Below, in pieces: positions 34,412 through 42,784 of a stretch of DNA of 48,836 nt; the stretch's first letter is position 1; every line of letters starts with the position of its first letter. The stretch lies in assembly GCA_937899645.1 (NCBI GenBank), contig CALCCD010000064.1:1-48836 (forward strand), read 5' to 3'. The position numbers were made by a program, and so were the translations under genes. The DNA is from an uncultured cyanobacterium. GTDB lineage: Bacteria > Cyanobacteriota > Cyanobacteriia > Cyanobacteriales > Geitlerinemataceae. The notes under the pieces were generated by a model, which was not told the origin of the DNA, did no database searches, and saw only the letters and a program-made list of their open reading frames with translations.

Positions 34412-35532
34412 TGGCTGAGCCCTCCGCGTCGCTGCTGCAGGATGGCTCGATCGCGATTCACGCAGAGACGGAAACCGCCCGCGCTTGGTGCGATCGCGTT
34501 CGAGGCCGCGCGCCGCTATTCGGCTGCGTCACTGGATTCACCGCCACGGCCACCGTTGACAATATTTCCGCTGCCGGTCTGACCCCGCGCGATCGCCTGT
34601 TTACCGCCAACGCCGACCTGGAGTTTCTGAGTGGCGGCCACCGCCCCGACCCACGCTACCCCTTGCCGCCCCTGGTCGCCGGTGCGTCCCCCGTCCTGAT
34701 TTCCCGCGCGATCGCGGCAGCACTGCACTGGCCGATCCGCACCGTTAACGCCGGACTCGCCTACCCCCTCGCCCCCCCGGCGATCGACCTCGGTCAGCCC
34801 CCTGCGCTCTGCGTCTCCAGCGGTCGCAGCCTCGATCGCGCCACCGTCGAAGCGCTCTTCCTGTCCGGCCTGGAGTTAGGGCAACAGTGGAGCCAGCAGG
34901 CCGAGTGGCTTATCGTTGGCGAGTGTGTCGTCGGCGGCACGACTGCGGCCCTGGGCGTTCTCACGGCGCTGGGAATCGAGGCCAGCGAGCTCGTCGGCAG
35001 CAGTCAGCGGCAGTGCGATCGCGCCCTCAAGCAGGACTTAGTTCGCAGCGGTCTCGAGGCCGCAACGCGACGCGGCGACCTCGACCCTGGCGATCCGCTG
35101 AGTGCCGTTGCGGCGGTTGGCGATCCGATGCAGCCGGTGGTGGCGGGCATCGCGATCGGGTCGAGCGTGCCCGTGTTACTCGCAGGCGGGACGCAGATGC
35201 TTACCGTCTGGAAACTGGGTCAGCGGCTAGCATCACGCCGAAATTCGAGCTGGAGCCGCGATCGCGTGGCCGTCGGGACGACGCGCTGGGTCGTGGAAGA
35301 TGGTTCGGCAGGTGCGATCGAGCTGGCCGAGGCGATCGGTGCGCCGCTGCTAGCCACCGGGCTCGATTTATCGGCATCGCGCTACGAGTCGCTGCGGGCG
35401 TACGAGCGCGGCTTCGTGAAAGAGGGCGTCGGCGCGGGCGGTGCGGCGATCGGGGCGACGCTACACCGGGGCTGGGGCTCGGCGGAGATGGTGGCCGCGA
35501 TCGATGCGCTGGCGGCTGAGACGATCGCGTGA
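34411..35532 (+). CDS. cobT: Nicotinate mononucleotide-dependent phosphoribosyltransferase, TIGR00303 type (CobT-like)
   Basis: 373 residues of the cyanobacterial/archaeal CobT-like group. Family stretches include FTANADLEFLSGGHRPDPRYPLPPL, the central VGECVVGGTTAALGVLTALG, and LLAGGTQMLTVWKL. The expected role is making the alpha-ribazole phosphate used as the lower base of cobalamin-type cofactors. In cyanobacteria that make pseudocobalamin the true base is adenine, so the exact substrate is uncertain. It starts with an ATG overlapping the DUF2232 stop. Confidence 0.88.
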   Translation: MAEPSASLLQDGSIAIHAETETARAWCDRVRGRAPLFGCVTGFTATATVDNISAAGLTPRDRLFTANADLEFLSGGHRPDPRYPLPPLVAGASPVLISRAIAAALHWPIRTVNAGLAYPLAPPAIDLGQPPALCVSSGRSLDRATVEALFLSGLELGQQWSQQAEWLIVGECVVGGTTAALGVLTALGIEASELVGSSQRQCDRALKQDLVRSGLEAATRRGDLDPGDPLSAVAAVGDPMQPVVAGIAIGSSVPVLLAGGTQMLTVWKLGQRLASRRNSSWSRDRVAVGTTRWVVEDGSAGAIELAEAIGAPLLATGLDLSASRYESLRAYERGFVKEGVGAGGAAIGATLHRGWGSAEMVAAIDALAAETIA

Positions 35533-35534
35533 CA

Positions 35535-35753
35535 TTAGCTCGATTTGCTGCTCGAAACTGCCGCGACGAATAGGTACAACAGTCCCACCGCGATCGCCGT
35601 CTCTTCCGCCCAAGGCGCGCCGTTGAAGCGATACCAGCGCGCAAACGTTTCGACGACCCTCAGGAACGAACCCAGACCCCAGGTCACAATTTGGAAGAGC
35701 ATGTAGACCAAAGCAGCGACAGCAGCAGCTTGCACGAACTTGTTTTTTAGCAT
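35535..35753 (-). CDS. Small two-helix membrane protein
   Basis: 72 residues with two hydrophobic segments (FVQAAAVAALVYMLFQIVTWGLG and ETAIAVGLLYLFVAAVSS) separated by an amphipathic, Arg/Trp-containing loop. Its end nearly abuts the cobT stop from the opposite strand. I do not recognise a family. The size and hydrophobic pattern support a real gene, but its function is unknown. Confidence 0.55.
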   Translation of the reverse strand: MLKNKFVQAAAVAALVYMLFQIVTWGLGSFLRVVETFARWYRFNGAPWAEETAIAVGLLYLFVAAVSSSKSS

Positions 35754-35789
35754 CGATTTTATGAGTGGAAACTGTGAAAATCTTAAGCC

Positions 35790-36414
35790 TTAAGTTGTCG
35801 CGTGCCTTGCTGAATCTTGGCCGAACGGCAGCGCCAGCACGCCCAAAATCAGCTCGATGTCGGGCAAATAATACTCACGTAAATCGACCGAAACGCGATT
35901 TTTCTCCAGCTTCAAAAACTGCCAAATTGTCCCGATCGTCACTGCCCCGTAAATCGTCTCGATGTCATTGCCCTGCTGCGCGTTAAACCGTTGCGCGGCC
36001 AGCATCTCGGCGATGCACTGCGGCAAACTCGGTCGCAGGTTTTCGTTCTTCGCCTCCACCAGTGCGACCACTGGCGCTTTGACTTGCAGACGATCGCTCT
36101 CGGCGCTCAGCAAAAAGTGGCAAAACCCATTCAATCCCAGGCTCCGGCGCAATATTGAACTCCACCCCAGAAAAGAAGCCGATTTGATAGTCAAACTGCC
36201 GCCGCACCTCCGACAAAATCGGCGCGATAATCAGCTCCGATCGCGCTTTTTCGGTGTTCACGCCCACCGCAAGCGAAACGTTTTCCTGGAGCTGCGCCTG
36301 CAACATTTCACCGGCAGCGCGGGGCGACACCGCAGCAAATAAATCGGCGCACTCGCGCAGCTCCAGGTCGAAATCGTCGAGCAGCGCCCTGAGTTTGAAC
36401 TGGTTGTACGCCAT
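35790..36414 (-). pseudogene. Frameshifted conserved cyanobacterial protein (putative nuclease-like family)
   Basis: Two overlapping frames together make one intact family protein of about 205 residues. The N-terminal frame runs MAYNQFKLRALLDDFDLELR to FFSGVEFNIAPE. The downstream frame continues with LGLNGFCHFLLSAESDRLQVKAPVVALVEAKNENLRPSLPQCIAEMLAAQ and the ending VDLREYYLPDIELILGVL. The frames join near 36137-36142, where one extra C (GGAGCCTGGG on the minus strand) breaks the frame. VALVEAKNE looks like a PD-(D/E)XK-type E-x-K core. It is either a recent pseudogene or a sequencing error. Confidence 0.8.
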
Positions 36415-36450
36415 CGCCGCCTGCTTCGATCGTTTCTTCGAGCAACGCTT

Positions 36451-37866
36451 TTAGTGTGCCCGATCGACCGCCGCGATCGCCGCTAGTTGCGCCTTCGCCT
36501 TTGCCAGCGACTCGAACCACTCCCGCGTCGGATCGCTGTCCGCTACAATGCCCGCGCCCACCTGCCCCCAGGCCGTATCGCTGACCTTCAGCAGCGTCCG
36601 AATCAAGATATTCAGGTCGAGCCGCCCGCGCCGATCGAGGTAGCCGCACGACCCGTAAAACAAACTGCGCCGCAACGGTTCCAACTCCTCGATGATTTCC
36701 ATACAGCGTACCTTCGGACAGCCCGTAATCGTGCCACCGGGAAACATAGCAACGATTGGGTCGATCGCGTCCCGTTCAGCCGCCAGCTCGCCGACGACAT
36801 TGCTCACCAGGTGCATCACGTGGCTGTAGCGTTCGATAACCAGCAGCTCGTCTACTGCGACACTGCCCCAGGTGCAGACACGCCCAAGGTCGTTGCGTTC
36901 CAGATCGACGAGCATGATGTGTTCGGCGTTTTCCTTGCGATTGGCTAGTAGCTCGGCGGCGTAGGCGGCGTCGGCGTCCGGGGTTGCGCCGCGCGGGCGG
37001 GTTCCGGCGATCGGGCGGGTTTCGGCACGGCGATCGCGCAGCTTCACCAGCCGCTCTGGCGAACAGCTCGCCATCTCGCCCCAGGGCGTTTTCCAGTAGC
37101 TCGCGAACGGCGAGGGGTTGATGCGGTGGAGCGCCTGGTAAATCTGCCAGCCACTGGCGGCGGTGGCATGGCCGAAACGCAGCGATAGGTTGGTTTGGAA
37201 GATATCGCCTGCACGGATGTAGTCTTTGGCGCGGCGCACCATCGCCTCGTAGTCGGCCTGGGTCGTGACGAAGTTCGGAGCGATTTCGCCCGTTGTCGCG
37301 GGTTCGGGATTGACGATCGGGGTCAGTGACGTGCGCCCGCTGAGGAAATTCTGCCAGTCGCGATCGAGGCGATCGAGCCCGTCTTCCGTTGTCGCCGCTA
37401 GCCAGAGCGTATCCTGTAGCTCGTCGGCAACCGCAAAGCTAGCGGGCTCGTACCAGTAGGCTACCGGAAACGGCAGCACGTCTTCGCGCAGCCGGGGCAG
37501 GCGCTCGATTTCCCAGGCGGCGTCGTAGCCCAACCAACCCAGCCAGCCGCCGACGAATGGCAGGTGTGCCGGTGCGTCGCCAAGCTCGATCGTCCCCGCT
37601 CCCAAACCGCGCAGCCAAGGGAAAATTTCGCCCACGGGTGGAATGCCGACCGAAATAGTTTGGTCGAGCTGGCGCGGGCGTCCGGCGGCGATCGAATAAC
37701 GCGACAGGCGCGGATCGTCGGCGCGGGTCGGGCTTTCGAGCAGCGTCGCAATGGGCTCGCGATCGAAGCCCAGCGCGACGAAGACTTCCGAGCCGCTGGC
37801 GCGATCGAGCGGGCGCGATCGCCAGAGCCAGGGCGGAGAAAGCGTCGGAACGGTGTGGTGTTTCAC
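36451..37866 (-). CDS. Chorismate-utilising enzyme, anthranilate synthase I-like (TrpE/PabB family)
   Basis: 471 residues. The C-terminal chorismate-binding domain is intact: AGDIFQTNLSLRF, SPERLVKL, PIAGTRPRG, ENAEHIMLVDLERNDLGRV, MFPGGTITGCPKVRCMEII and GQVGAGIVADSDP. PIAGT carries Ala where aminodeoxychorismate synthases usually have Lys (PIKGT), which favours an anthranilate-type product. Length and order also fit short cyanobacterial TrpE-like proteins often called PabB, so I do not choose a symbol. The start is a GTG at 37864-37866. It would act with a separate glutamine amidotransferase. Confidence 0.88.
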   Translation of the reverse strand: MKHHTVPTLSPPWLWRSRPLDRASGSEVFVALGFDREPIATLLESPTRADDPRLSRYSIAAGRPRQLDQTISVGIPPVGEIFPWLRGLGAGTIELGDAPAHLPFVGGWLGWLGYDAAWEIERLPRLREDVLPFPVAYWYEPASFAVADELQDTLWLAATTEDGLDRLDRDWQNFLSGRTSLTPIVNPEPATTGEIAPNFVTTQADYEAMVRRAKDYIRAGDIFQTNLSLRFGHATAASGWQIYQALHRINPSPFASYWKTPWGEMASCSPERLVKLRDRRAETRPIAGTRPRGATPDADAAYAAELLANRKENAEHIMLVDLERNDLGRVCTWGSVAVDELLVIERYSHVMHLVSNVVGELAAERDAIDPIVAMFPGGTITGCPKVRCMEIIEELEPLRRSLFYGSCGYLDRRGRLDLNILIRTLLKVSDTAWGQVGAGIVADSDPTREWFESLAKAKAQLAAIAAVDRAH

Positions 37867-37982
37867 GCTGGGCGGTGTTTTGGAAGTGGGGCGATCGACG
37901 GCGATGCGCTAGACGGATACCATCGCAAAAAGCTCGCTCCGACGCAATCGCGTGCCAATCGCGCCACAGATCGCGCCACTCC

Positions 37983-38567
37983 CTAAGCCGAAACCTCCGC
38001 CGGTAGCGCCGCCAGGTAGGGCGCAACGTACTTGGCGCTGCGATCGAGGTAATACGGCGTAAACAGCCACTCGAACTCCTGACGGACGCGCCGTTTTGCC
38101 GCCTCGACCCGTGCCTGCCCGTAGACCAGGAACTGCGCGGCGGAATAGGCGTAGTAGCACCGCTCTGCGCCCTCGATATTTTGCTTGAAGGCTTGGCGAT
38201 AAAGGTCGCGCCCACCTTCGATCAGCTCGCGGATCGGCGGCGAAAATTCCACCATCTCGCCGCTGGGAAATACGATTTTGATGTCGTACATAAAGCCCAT
38301 CACGGTCTTCATACACTCACGCGTTTGCTCGACGGAGAGGCAGGTGTCGTCCTGGCGGCGGAATCCCCACTGGATGCAGCCGTTGGTGATTTCCAGCATT
38401 CGCAGCAGCGCCAGCTTATCTAGTTCGACGGACTCGATCGCCTGCAAATCGCTAATATTGCGCTCGATTTGCTGCTGGAACTCGGTCGGATCTTCGGCAA
38501 AGTAGTCTTCAAGTTCGCCGATCGTCGCGAGCTGCCGCCAGTTGACGGCTTGACTGAGGATTTGCAT
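37983..38567 (-). CDS. Conserved protein of unknown function
   Basis: 194 residues, mostly helical, with no signal or membrane segments. The middle has FRRQDDTCLSVEQTRECMKTVMGFMYDIKIVFPSGE, with two Cys, and the C-terminal half is CYYAYSAAQFLVYGQARVEAAKRRVRQEFEW. I have a sense of similar cyanobacterial proteins but cannot name a domain. It starts at an ATG (38565-38567) and precedes the anthranilate synthase-like gene by about 115 bases on the same strand, so a shared transcript is possible. Confidence 0.75.
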   Translation of the reverse strand: MQILSQAVNWRQLATIGELEDYFAEDPTEFQQQIERNISDLQAIESVELDKLALLRMLEITNGCIQWGFRRQDDTCLSVEQTRECMKTVMGFMYDIKIVFPSGEMVEFSPPIRELIEGGRDLYRQAFKQNIEGAERCYYAYSAAQFLVYGQARVEAAKRRVRQEFEWLFTPYYLDRSAKYVAPYLAALPAEVSA

Positions 38568-38656
38568 GGAGAAACCTCCGAAAGACTACCCTCAGTTTAC
38601 GAATTGTAATATTTGCAGTCTGTTCGAGGAGAACGGTTAGGCAAGTCTTTCGGCTT

Positions 38657-38779
38657 GCATCGTTCCTCACGCTCTGCGTGGGAACGCCGTGGCCGACGCT
38701 CCCGCGTCGCGAGCCCGCACAACCTGACGACGCAGGAGCGTCTGGGGATGCATTCCTACGCAGAGCGCAGGAACGATGT
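38657..38779. repeat. Large imperfect inverted repeat (MITE/REP-like element)
   Basis: About 123 bases. CATCGTTCCTCACGCTCTGCG at the left end is mirrored by CGCAGAGCGCAGGAACGATG at the right end, and pairing continues inward through GTGGGAACGC and GACGCTCCCGCGTCG. CGTTCC/CGCTCTGCGTGGGAACG sequences are dispersed repeats in many cyanobacteria. It has no coding capacity and lies between two minus-strand genes. The rest of the interval 38568-38831 is empty. Confidence 0.75.
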
Positions 38780-38831
38780 GAATACTTGGCGCTGAGTGGC
38801 GAGCCGCCGACGTGAAGTTATCGATAATCTT

Positions 38832-39566
38832 CTACAAGCTCGCGGCAAGCTGCTGCAACAGCGGCGCGATCGCCAGCGCGGGCAGAAACGATCCCAGACG
38901 AATCTTCCCCACCTCCAGCAAATTCAGCCCGATGCCCGCCACCATCAGGCCGCCCACCCCAGTCAGCAGCAGCACGCGCGGATCGCTCGTCGGGTCGGGG
39001 AACGCGCTCGCTGCCAAACCGGCCAGCAGCGAGATGCTGCCCTGATACACCACCACCGGCAACACTGAAAATCCGACGCCGACGCCGTAGATGCTGCCGA
39101 GGACGATCGAAGCGATCCCGTCCATGCTCGCCTTCAGTACCAGGATCGTGTTGTCACCGGAGATGCCATTATCGATCGAGCCCAGCACCGCCATCGGCCC
39201 GACGCAAAATAGCAGGCTCGCCGTCACGAAGCCTTCCGTGAAGCGCCCGCCGCTGCCAATACTGCGCCGCAGCCGATCGCCCAGCCGTGCCAGCCGCCCT
39301 TCGATATCCAGCGCCTCGCCGATCGCGCCGCCCACCGCGATCGCGATCAGCCCCAGGATCGCCCCGTCGATACGTGCCGTACCCGCCTCCGATAGCGCTC
39401 CGGCCATTTGCAGCCCGATCCACAAGGCCACCAGGCCGACACCCTGCGCGATCGTCTTTTGCATTTGCGTCGTCAGGTAGCGCCCGAGCGTTAGCCCCAG
39501 CACCGTCCCCAGCGCGACGGTCGTCAGATTAATCCAGGTTCCGCTGGTTCGCAGCCAAAAATCCAC
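38832..39566 (-). CDS. DUF554 family membrane protein
   Basis: 244 residues with about seven hydrophobic segments and the DUF554 pattern: GTWINLTTVALGTVLGLTLG at the start, CVGPMAVLGSIDNGISGD in the middle, and DGIASIVLGSIYGVGVGFS. The Gly-rich loop before the Asp-containing signature is typical. Transport activity is assumed but unproven. The start is a GTG at 39564-39566. It follows homoserine dehydrogenase on the same strand. Confidence 0.88.
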   Translation of the reverse strand: MDFWLRTSGTWINLTTVALGTVLGLTLGRYLTTQMQKTIAQGVGLVALWIGLQMAGALSEAGTARIDGAILGLIAIAVGGAIGEALDIEGRLARLGDRLRRSIGSGGRFTEGFVTASLLFCVGPMAVLGSIDNGISGDNTILVLKASMDGIASIVLGSIYGVGVGFSVLPVVVYQGSISLLAGLAASAFPDPTSDPRVLLLTGVGGLMVAGIGLNLLEVGKIRLGSFLPALAIAPLLQQLAASL

Positions 39567-39635
39567 GCCAAAAAATACAGTGTTGCGGGCCGTCGTTGCG
39601 GGCCGTCGTTTCGAGCCGTTTCGAGCCGTCTCGCG

Positions 39636-40949
39636 CTACCAAACGTGCAGCACGCTGGGCACATCCGACACTTCGTCGAGGGTGAGCAGCTCGTCGAGCG
39701 CTTTGCGGAACTCACCCTCGCGGACTTCGTGAGTAATGGCGACGATCTCCGCACCGCGATCGTGGACGTCGATCTGCACCACCGACTCGAGGCTGATGCC
39801 GTGTTGGCCGAAGGTCATGCCGATATGGCCGATCACGCTCGGGCGGTCTTGGGTCAGGATGCGGACGTAGAAGCGCGACACCAGATCGGCCATCGGCGCA
39901 ACGCGGATATAGCTGTCGCGATCCCAGCGCAGCAGGGGGTTGTCGGCGCTGGCCTGCTGGGCCGTCTCGGTTCCCAGGGCGGCGACGATGCTGACGATGT
40001 CGGAAACGACCGCGCTTGCGGTTGCGCCCTCGCCTGCACCGGGGCCGTAGAGCATTACTTCGCCCAGCGGGTCGGCCTCGACGAGTACGGCATTGTTGAC
40101 GCCCTCAACCGTGGCCAGCGGATGATGGGCGGGCAGCAGCGTCGGGTGGACGCGCAGCTCGATTTCGTCGGGCATCGCGCCGCTGTCCGGGCGGTGGCCG
40201 CAGGCGATCGCCAGCAGTCGGATGGTAAAACCCAGATTCTTGGCGTAGGCGATATCGGCAGCGGAAATCTTGCGGATGCCTTCGCAGGACACGTCGTCGA
40301 GCTGGATACGGCCACCGAAGGCGAGCGAGGCAAGAATGGCGATCTTATCGGCGGCGTCGAGGCCGTCCACGTCGGCGGTGGGGTCGGCTTCGGCGTACCC
40401 GAGGTGCTGGGCGTCGGCGAGAACGGCGGCGAAGTCCGCACCTTCGTCTTTCATCCGGGTGAGGATGTAGTTGGTCGTGCCGTTAATGATGCCGGTGATG
40501 CGGTTGATGCGGTTGACGCCCAGTGCCTGTTTGAGGGGGGCCAATACGGGGATGCCGCCCGCGACCGCCGCTTCGAGCATCACGTAGACGCCCTTGGCGT
40601 TGGCGGCGTCAAAAATTTCGTCGCCGTGACGGGAGATAACGGCTTTGTTGGCAGTGACGACATGTTTGCCGTGAGCGATCGCCGCCAGGATGTACTTCAG
40701 CGCGGTATCGACGCCGCCGATCAGTTCCACGACGATATCGATACTCGGGTCGGCCACGATCGCGTCGAGATCGTCAGTCAGCACGCCGTCTGCAAACTTA
40801 ACGTCGCGCGCTTTGTCGAGGTTGCGGACTCCCACGCGCGAGATCGAAACGGTTTCGAGCAGTGGATGGCGGCCAACGGCATCGAGAATAATTTTTGCTG
40901 TTCCCGTTCCGACCGTTCCCAGACCGAGCAGACCGACGTTATAACCCAC
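39636..40949 (-). CDS. hom: Homoserine dehydrogenase
   Basis: 437 residues. It reduces aspartate semialdehyde to homoserine for Met, Thr and Ile synthesis. The NAD(P)-binding loop LLGLGTVGTG is at about 7-16, followed by VVTANKAVIS, the substrate site GIINGTTNYILT, and DPTADVDGLDAADK, all intact. A C-terminal ACT domain (about 355-437, FYVRILTQDRPSVIGHIGMTFGQHGISLES) should give threonine feedback control. The start is a GTG at 40947-40949. It stands alone with a 300-base upstream region. Confidence 0.95.
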   Translation of the reverse strand: MGYNVGLLGLGTVGTGTAKIILDAVGRHPLLETVSISRVGVRNLDKARDVKFADGVLTDDLDAIVADPSIDIVVELIGGVDTALKYILAAIAHGKHVVTANKAVISRHGDEIFDAANAKGVYVMLEAAVAGGIPVLAPLKQALGVNRINRITGIINGTTNYILTRMKDEGADFAAVLADAQHLGYAEADPTADVDGLDAADKIAILASLAFGGRIQLDDVSCEGIRKISAADIAYAKNLGFTIRLLAIACGHRPDSGAMPDEIELRVHPTLLPAHHPLATVEGVNNAVLVEADPLGEVMLYGPGAGEGATASAVVSDIVSIVAALGTETAQQASADNPLLRWDRDSYIRVAPMADLVSRFYVRILTQDRPSVIGHIGMTFGQHGISLESVVQIDVHDRGAEIVAITHEVREGEFRKALDELLTLDEVSDVPSVLHVW

Positions 40950-41258
40950 AGTTTCGCGCGTTTCCCGAGTAGATTCGACAATCCTGAAAGCCCCAGTTCA
41001 TCGGGCTTTGGATGGATATGAATCTAACACGATCGGTCGTCGCTATTGCAACAGCCTGCGGGAGAGGGCCTCATTGTAGGGGGCGCGATCGCTTGCTGCT
41101 CTTCTTGCGGCGATCGCCGGGTCTGTCGGCTGAAATTCCAATCGTTAAAATTGGAGTCAGAGTAAAGACGACGGTCAGCCCGTCTGGCGGTCGGCATCTG
41201 GCGGTCGGCCTCAATAACTCCGTCCGTCTGTATCTATTTGTCTATATTCCAACGAACG
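40950..41258. other. Divergent intergenic region
   Basis: 309 bases between hom and the small-protein gene. TCTGGCGGTCGGC occurs twice in tandem (41183-41195, 41197-41209, one base between). No further gene or clear promoter pair was seen. Confidence 0.45.
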
Positions 41259-41456
41259 ATGAAAAAATTTGTGTTGACCTTCGGAATCCTGGCCCTGTAC
41301 TTCTGGGGCGGCAGCACGCTGTGGAAAGGTTTTTCTAGAACGAACTTCAATCAGTCGTTTGCCACGAAGCTCATGTTGTCAGCGATTTGGCCGGTGCTAT
41401 TCGTGGGCAATAAGTCCTTTCGCGGCAACTTCCAAAAGGCGCTAAAAGGCAGCTAG
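41259..41456 (+). CDS. Small conserved hydrophobic protein
   Basis: 65 residues with an N-terminal hydrophobic segment (KKFVLTFGILALYFWGGSTLW) and a second (ATKLMLSAIWPVLFVGN) before a basic tail. I recall very similar short proteins across cyanobacteria. The ATG at 41259 puts the charged Lys-Lys at the start, and an ATG seven codons upstream is less likely. It is convergent with glutathione peroxidase, with the palindrome at 41508 between them. Function unknown. Confidence 0.7.
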   Translation: MKKFVLTFGILALYFWGGSTLWKGFSRTNFNQSFATKLMLSAIWPVLFVGNKSFRGNFQKALKGS

Positions 41457-41507
41457 CGATCGCGCTCTGCGTAGTTCTCGACCGCTCTGTTGCTCTCAGA
41501 AACAGAA

Positions 41508-41570
41508 GAAGCCGGGTTTCTGGAAGCCTCTCTCGCAAGCCGCGATCGAGGCTTCCAAAAACCCGGCTTC
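41508..41570. terminator. Strong two-way hairpin between convergent genes
   Basis: GAAGCCGGGTTT and GGAAGCCTC at the left pair with GAGGCTTCC and AAACCCGGCTTC at the right, a stem of over 20 pairs with slight interruption. It lies downstream of the 65-residue gene and of gpx, so it can end both transcripts. It is also a dispersed-repeat relative of 15544-15603. Confidence 0.7.
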
Positions 41571-41610
41571 TAATGGGAGTGCCGATTTGAGGCTTGCGCT
41601 CGATCGCGAC

Positions 41611-42075
41611 CTAGCCCAGGGCTTTTTCGATCGCGGCTTTCAGGCCCGCATCGTCCGGCGCGACCGTCGGCTCGAAGCGCTCGACCACCGCACCGTCGCG
41701 ACTGACGACAAACTTACCGAAGTTCCAGGCGATGTCGTCACCTTCACCGACCAGGAACTGGTATAGCGGGCTGCGGTTCGCGCCGTTCACGTCTTGCTTC
41801 TCGAGCAGCGGGAAGTCCACGTCGTACTTGCTGCTGGTGAACTCTTTGATTTCTTCGGGGCTGCCGGGCTCCTGCGCGCCGAACTGGTTGCAGGGAACGC
41901 CGACGATTTCAAACCCGCGATCTTTGTATTCGTCGCGGAGGGCGACGAGACCGCTGTATTGGGGCGTCAGGCCGCAGGCACTCGCGACGTTGACGAACAG
42001 CACGACTTTGTTAGCGACGACATCTTCCGAAAGAGCGACTCCGTCGAGCGTCGTGAGTTTGGTCGGTAAAGGCAT
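41611..42075 (-). CDS. Glutathione peroxidase-like protein
   Basis: 154 residues of the thiol peroxidase GPx fold. The peroxidatic residue is Cys34 in VNVASACGLTPQY (Cys, not selenocysteine). The conserved VGVPCNQFGAQEPG supplies the Gln and a second Cys, and WNFGKFVVSRDGAVVERF supplies the Trp-Asn. Cyanobacterial members usually reduce lipid hydroperoxides with NADPH or thioredoxin instead of glutathione. Cytosolic, with no signal peptide. The ATG is at 42073-42075. Confidence 0.92.
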   Translation of the reverse strand: MPLPTKLTTLDGVALSEDVVANKVVLFVNVASACGLTPQYSGLVALRDEYKDRGFEIVGVPCNQFGAQEPGSPEEIKEFTSSKYDVDFPLLEKQDVNGANRSPLYQFLVGEGDDIAWNFGKFVVSRDGAVVERFEPTVAPDDAGLKAAIEKALG

Positions 42076-42263
42076 TGGTTGGAAGCTTTAAGGAGCTTTA
42101 ACTTAGGTAATGACTCGAGAACTATCCAGTCCTCGGAGCCATTATTGAGCATTTGCCCTAACGGAAAAACATGAATTGGGGTGAGCATTCCCGATCTTGT
42201 GTCGCGATCGCCGCAAAGACGGCGCGGCAACAAGCTCGATCGCAGTCCGGGAGACGCACAGCG

Positions 42264-42573
42264 GTGGCAGTTCTAGAAACGGCGATTTTGCCTATCCAAG
42301 CGGGGCGCGGCGCTCGAGGTGGCGTTTGCGCGGGCGGAGCCGCTGATTGCGGAGATGGTGGGCTACCTCGCCCACGAGCTGCGGTGCTGTGTCGGTACGC
42401 CCGATCGCGATCTGCTGCTGTTGCGCTGGGAAAGCATGGCCGACCACACCGAGGGATTCCGCCAGTCGCCGAAGTACGAAATCTGGAAGCAGCTCCTGCA
42501 CGGCTTCTACGATTCGTTCCCGGTGGTCGAGCACTACGAACTCGCCAGCGCGGGCGAGCCGAAATCGGCCTGA
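42264..42573 (+). pseudogene. Frameshifted antibiotic biosynthesis monooxygenase (ABM) domain protein
   Basis: A GTG at 42264 opens AVLETAILPIQAG. The rest of the domain is one base out of frame: ALEVAFARAEPLIAEMVGYLAHELRCC, then LLLLRWESMADHTEGFRQSPKYEIWKQLLHGFYDSFPVVEHYE. Removing one G from the GGGG at about 42301-42304 restores a continuous protein of about 100 residues. ABM proteins are small dimeric heme- or cofactor-free monooxygenases. Because the break is in a homopolymer, a sequencing error is as likely as a true mutation. Confidence 0.8.
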
Positions 42574-42784
42574 AACCGGCCTGAGATCGCTTCGATCGTT
42601 CTAACTAACGTTCGCCTTCCCGTACCCGATCGGGCCGAATTTCTGCCGCTGACCGCGCCCCGCTGCGCGCAAAAGTCGTTACGGTAGTTTTAACGAGAAA
42701 GCCCCCGCTGACGCGCCCGAGCGCCCGCACTTCAGCACTGGGCTTCATTGAGATAATCAACCAGTCGCCTCAGGAGATTCGATC

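Noticed and set aside
39645-41021. 458-residue open frame on the plus strand opposite hom
   Set aside because: Antisense to a clear homoserine dehydrogenase; its sequence is rich in Val, Gly and Asp as expected from the reverse of GC-rich codons.
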